Assembly (NCBI GenBank): GCA_003694355.1
Contig: RFKI01000178.1
Span: 1 to 9,842 of the forward strand
Length of the DNA stretch: 9,842 nucleotides
Reading direction: 5' to 3'
Origin: Bdellovibrio sp.
GTDB taxonomy: Bacteria; Bdellovibrionota; Bdellovibrionia; Bdellovibrionales; UBA1609
The translations under genes were made by a program, and so were the position numbers. The notes below the pieces were generated by a model. That model did no database searches. It was not told where the DNA came from and saw only the letters and a list, made by a program, of their open reading frames with translations. Every line of letters begins with the position of its first letter. Within the stretch, counting starts at the first letter, position 1. This document shows, in pieces, positions 6,961 through 9,842 of this stretch.

Positions 6961-7914
6961 ATGAGCTGGACCAAACTTTTATCCACACTTTATTGGAGAG
7001 GAATTCCCTTAAGTTATGAATTTTTGCGCGACGCTTCTAAAAGTGTTCAAAACAGTGACTCTTTTTTAAAAGACAGATTTCCTATTCGTTTTCATAGCAA
7101 ACTGAAGCATTGGAGACAAAAAGGACAAAAAGAAATCCTGTGGTGTCAAGAAAACCAAGTTTTGATCTGTCACCCGCTTCACCCTCTCTACCCAAAGGCC
7201 TTCCTGAATTTCCCCACTCCCCCAACACTTACTATTCTCTCTCAAAAAAATAGCTTACCTGTTCCTCTTTCATCCCTGTCTGTCGTTGGAAGTCGAAACC
7301 CTTCTGAGAACTCAAAGAAATGGATGGAAGTGCACTTTAAAAACTTTTTATCGAAAAAACGAAGACTGATTGTGAGTGGAGGCGCTCGAGGTATTGATCA
7401 AATGGCTCATGCCCTCTGTCTTCGCACAGAAAACCCCACACTGGTTTTTTTACCTTCTGGACTAAACCATATTTACCCTTCTCATTTAAGTTCATGGATT
7501 CAGCCCATTCTTAAAGGTGGGGGCGCTTTTATTAGTTGCTTCTCCCCCTTTTCCTCGATGAAAAAGTTTTATTTTCACATCAGAAACCATCTCATTGCCT
7601 GTTTCACCCCTTTAACCTTCGTCGTAGAAGCTAAACGAAAAAGTGGCAGCCTCTTAACAGCCAACTATGCCATCGAAGAAGGGAAGGAGGTTGCAACACT
7701 TCCCTGTTCCCCCATGGATCCTTCAGGTCAAGGAAACCTGGATTTATTATTTGAAGGAGCTCACCTGATTCGAGATGATTCTGATTTATTTCAACTTATG
7801 GAAAAACTTGACACTTATTCTTCTTCAAGAGACTCTTCATCCAAAGAGGAGTCCTCTTTACTTTCTTTTTGCGGCCCTCCATCTCTTTCTTCTTTCACAT
7901 CCTCATCAAATTGA
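6961..7914 (+). CDS. dprA: DprA/Smf-like DNA-processing protein with divergent motifs and a Ser-rich tail
   Basis: DprA binds incoming single-stranded DNA and loads RecA during natural transformation; family members also occur in species not known to be competent. The protein has 317 residues from the chosen ATG. Its extended Rossmann fold shows VVGSR (108-112), SGGARGID (139-146), the LPSGLNHIYPSHL segment (164-176), RNHLIA (208-213), EAKRKSGSLLTA (223-234) and GQGN (256-259), all in family order. Two positions differ from the usual consensus: RNH replaces RNR at 208-210, and ISCFSP stands where ISE-P is typical. After the Rossmann fold ends (about residue 283) there is no C-terminal winged-helix domain, only about 30 Ser-rich residues. 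Those residues are encoded antisense to the end of the LysM gene. The family call is secure; activity in transformation is not shown. Confidence 0.88.
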   Translation: MSWTKLLSTLYWRGIPLSYEFLRDASKSVQNSDSFLKDRFPIRFHSKLKHWRQKGQKEILWCQENQVLICHPLHPLYPKAFLNFPTPPTLTILSQKNSLPVPLSSLSVVGSRNPSENSKKWMEVHFKNFLSKKRRLIVSGGARGIDQMAHALCLRTENPTLVFLPSGLNHIYPSHLSSWIQPILKGGGAFISCFSPFSSMKKFYFHIRNHLIACFTPLTFVVEAKRKSGSLLTANYAIEEGKEVATLPCSPMDPSGQGNLDLLFEGAHLIRDDSDLFQLMEKLDTYSSSRDSSSKEESSLLSFCGPPSLSSFTSSSN

Positions 7915-9812
7915 TCATCCATGAGGTCCTCATCACCTTGAGATAAACGTTGAATATCTAAACTTGTCATGCCATTCCCTATGAAATCCCCCACATAGAT
8001 TCCTTCTTTAGCTTTAAGAATCACAGCTGTAGAGAGGTGCGGTGAAACTTTCACAATCTTTAAGTAACCAATAGGATATAACCCTTCCACAACGATGGAC
8101 TTGCTTCTTCTCACTCGTCGATTCATCCGAATGGGATAAATTTGTCCTTTTTTAAAACCGGACTGGCTTCCTCGGTCCAAAAAAACAATAGCGCCTTTGC
8201 CTAGAAGCTGTCTTTTTTGGGACTTTTCTCCACCAACAATTTGAGCCTGATTATCATTAATAATGGGGCCCTTAAAACTCATATCCATTTGTTGAATTTG
8301 GCCTTCAACAATAAAACTTCCAACACTAACTGGATTTAAAATATTAAGTACAAGGGCTCTAAAATACTCCCCGCCTTGCTGTGCAAAAGATGATACCTTT
8401 TCTATTTTTTCCGTAAGTTCAATCTCTCCCTGAACAGAAATAGAATATCCCTTCACCCGTTTAACATACTTATTGGGGGGCTCCAGAAGACCCAATGGTT
8501 TTATCACCAAAAACCGATCTCCGATGTGAGCTTGTCCTCTAGGCATACGAACATAGATATATTGGTAAGAGTTCGCCAGTTGATCACCAGCTTCAATCTC
8601 CACCACTTTTCCGGAAGACCATGGCAAGGTTTCAGCAATATAGCTGCTTAAAGGCAACTGTTCCTTTATGCGAACTTTTGGTCGTCCTATAATGGAAATC
8701 CCCAACTGATCATAAGACCTTTCTGTTCCCGAATAGAATTTTTGCCAAGCAGGTAAACTGGGAGGAAGTTTTTTTAGAACAGGACGACTTACAACTGAAG
8801 GAGGCGGAATTTCAGGCTCGTCTTCTCCATCTCCTTCTTGAGAAGTTTGTGATATTGACGTTGACTCTTCTGGACCTGTAATGGCAAAAGCTGGAGCTCC
8901 ATGCTCATCTCCCAAAATAAACCGGATTTGGTTTCCTGGCTGAATTAAATGAGGATTTGTAATACGAGAATTAATTGCCCAAATCTTAGGCCAATAGTTT
9001 CCATCTCCAAATAAAATTTGACTAATTTCCCATAAAGAATCTCCTGGCTTAATCACATACACCTCAGACTTTCTGGAACCCACAATACGTTTCCATTCTT
9101 CCTGAGGTATTTTTTGATTATAAAAATTCAAGTAAATTTGATGAAGTCGGGCTTCATATTCCAAATCAGGAGCATCCTTGCCTTCTGCCAAGGTAGAAGT
9201 TGCATCTTCCTTTTTTTCTCTTTCCTCTGGTTGAGGAGAAATGGGTTCAGAAAAAGAAGGCTCTGGCTCACTCTCTTGATCCTCTTGTATTTGGGATCTA
9301 CTTGCTGCCTGATGTTCTTCTTGCTTCTCTAACTCTTCAGAGCCTTTCGTGATTTCCGATTCTTCCTCTGGCCCAGAGAGCCCTGTGTCACCCTCCATTT
9401 CTTCAAACTCTTCTTCATCACTCTCGTCAACTTTGGCCTTCTTCGTCTCCGAGACCTCCTCATCTTCATCTAAACTTTCAAACTCATCATCTTCCTCATC
9501 TTTAGTGACTTCTTGATCCTCTTGCTGTGAGCTATCTTGATTCTCTGACTCAACCTCACTCCCCTCTTCATCTCCTTCAATATCACTTTCAGACAAATCT
9601 CCCTCACTATCAAACCCCTCTTCTTCTAAAAATTCATCAAGACTGTCATCCCCCTCATCCTTTATCTTCTTTTCCCCCTTGTGATCCTTTTTTACCTTAT
9701 CTGCTGATGGCTTTTCAAAAGCCAAGGAGAAAGAACCCAAACTCATGGGAGCGGAAAGAGAAATAAGCAAGCAACACAAAAAGACCCATAAAGACGAAAA
9801 AACTTTTTTCAC
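7815..9812 (-). CDS. Exported LysM protein with a long acidic region and a beta-rich C-terminal region
   Basis: This 665-residue protein probably binds peptidoglycan in the periplasm or at the outer envelope. Residues 1-31 form a signal peptide: Lys2-Lys3, a hydrophobic core, and a likely cleavage after SLA. No clear lipobox is seen at CC (13-14). Residues about 41-216 are strongly acidic and low in complexity, probably disordered. Residues 249-300 are a LysM domain (VYVIKPGDSLWEISQILFG, then IWAINSRITNPHLIQPG), with the aromatic-rich version common in delta-type bacteria. After a Pro/Glu linker, residues 355-615 are beta-rich and appear to contain two similar units (about 418-504 and 541-614). 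A second acidic tail covers 627-665. The GTG start at 9812 has AAGGA 7 nt upstream and opens the signal peptide directly. The 3' end overlaps dprA antisense by 100 bp. No enzymatic motif is visible; a scaffold or envelope-spacer role is inferred. Confidence 0.87.
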   Translation of the reverse strand: MKKVFSSLWVFLCCLLISLSAPMSLGSFSLAFEKPSADKVKKDHKGEKKIKDEGDDSLDEFLEEEGFDSEGDLSESDIEGDEEGSEVESENQDSSQQEDQEVTKDEEDDEFESLDEDEEVSETKKAKVDESDEEEFEEMEGDTGLSGPEEESEITKGSEELEKQEEHQAASRSQIQEDQESEPEPSFSEPISPQPEEREKKEDATSTLAEGKDAPDLEYEARLHQIYLNFYNQKIPQEEWKRIVGSRKSEVYVIKPGDSLWEISQILFGDGNYWPKIWAINSRITNPHLIQPGNQIRFILGDEHGAPAFAITGPEESTSISQTSQEGDGEDEPEIPPPSVVSRPVLKKLPPSLPAWQKFYSGTERSYDQLGISIIGRPKVRIKEQLPLSSYIAETLPWSSGKVVEIEAGDQLANSYQYIYVRMPRGQAHIGDRFLVIKPLGLLEPPNKYVKRVKGYSISVQGEIELTEKIEKVSSFAQQGGEYFRALVLNILNPVSVGSFIVEGQIQQMDMSFKGPIINDNQAQIVGGEKSQKRQLLGKGAIVFLDRGSQSGFKKGQIYPIRMNRRVRRSKSIVVEGLYPIGYLKIVKVSPHLSTAVILKAKEGIYVGDFIGNGMTSLDIQRLSQGDEDLMDDQFDEDVKEERDGGPQKESKEDSSLDEESLEEE

Positions 9813-9819
9813 AGGAACA

Positions 9820-9824
9820 TCCTT
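9820..9824 (-). promoter_or_regulatory. Ribosome-binding site of the LysM gene
   Basis: On the minus strand AAGGA is followed by 7 nt and then GTG at 9812, which supports the GTG start. An ATG at 9820 is out of frame and runs only three codons before TGA. Confidence 0.7.
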
Positions 9825-9842
9825 GTTCTATAAACTAAATCA

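Noticed and set aside
9527..9766. Plus-strand open frame rich in Pro, His and Leu
   Set aside because: It is the antisense shadow of the acidic low-complexity part of the LysM gene; it has no ribosome-binding site or recognisable domain.
9809..9820. Three-codon mini-ORF (ATG TTC CTG TGA, minus strand) overlapping the LysM GTG start
   Set aside because: It could be read as a translational leader, but its ATG overlaps the ribosome-binding site of the GTG start and so short a frame is expected by chance.
9827..9832. TATAGA -10-like hexamer upstream of the LysM gene (minus strand)
   Set aside because: It would put the transcript start inside or after the ribosome-binding site, and any -35 element lies at or beyond the window end.

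Overview
The window is a compact, AT-rich bacterial chromosomal segment (about 40% GC by eye) with eight protein-coding genes and no RNA gene, insertion sequence, CRISPR array or prophage that I can recognise. A cell-elongation peptidoglycan system, an LPS-export permease, a signal-sequence LysM protein and a receiver-DUF4388-like-J-domain fusion point to a Gram-negative bacterium of the former Deltaproteobacteria. Bdellovibrionota or a myxobacterium-like relative is the best guess. This rests on domain architecture only; no phylogenetic marker is present.

Layout. Bases 1-2406 (+) hold the 3' part of mrdA (PBP2 transpeptidase) and complete mrdB/rodA (SEDS glycosyltransferase), coupled by an ATGA overlap; this is the core of the rod-shape elongasome. 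trxA (thioredoxin, 2481-2804) follows on the same strand, and a weak terminator-like hairpin lies at its stop codon. Bases 2920-4878 (+) encode a 652-residue protein: an intact response-regulator receiver, a DUF4388-like region, a J domain with HPD, and TPR-like helices. It meets tail to tail, through a shared CTAG, a minus-strand gene (4875-5630) for a degenerate receiver with a long charged tail.

A 114-bp divergent intergenic region with an inverted repeat separates that gene from an LptF/LptG-family permease (5745-6848, +), which belongs to the LPS transport machine. A second AT-rich hairpin lies between the permease and a dprA-like gene (6961-7914, +). The last 100 bp of dprA run antisense to the 3' end of a large minus-strand gene (7815-9812). 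That gene encodes an exported protein with a strongly acidic region, one LysM domain and a C-terminal beta-rich region that appears internally duplicated.

How the genes relate. Most of the window serves the cell envelope: peptidoglycan synthesis (mrdA/mrdB), LPS export (lptF-like) and peptidoglycan binding (LysM). The rest covers thiol redox (trxA), DNA uptake or recombination (dprA) and a signalling pair. The least ordinary parts are the receiver/J-domain fusion with its pseudo-receiver neighbour, and the dprA/LysM antisense 3' overlap. I see no clear evidence for an entirely new system; the receiver-to-chaperone fusion is the best candidate for unexplored biology.
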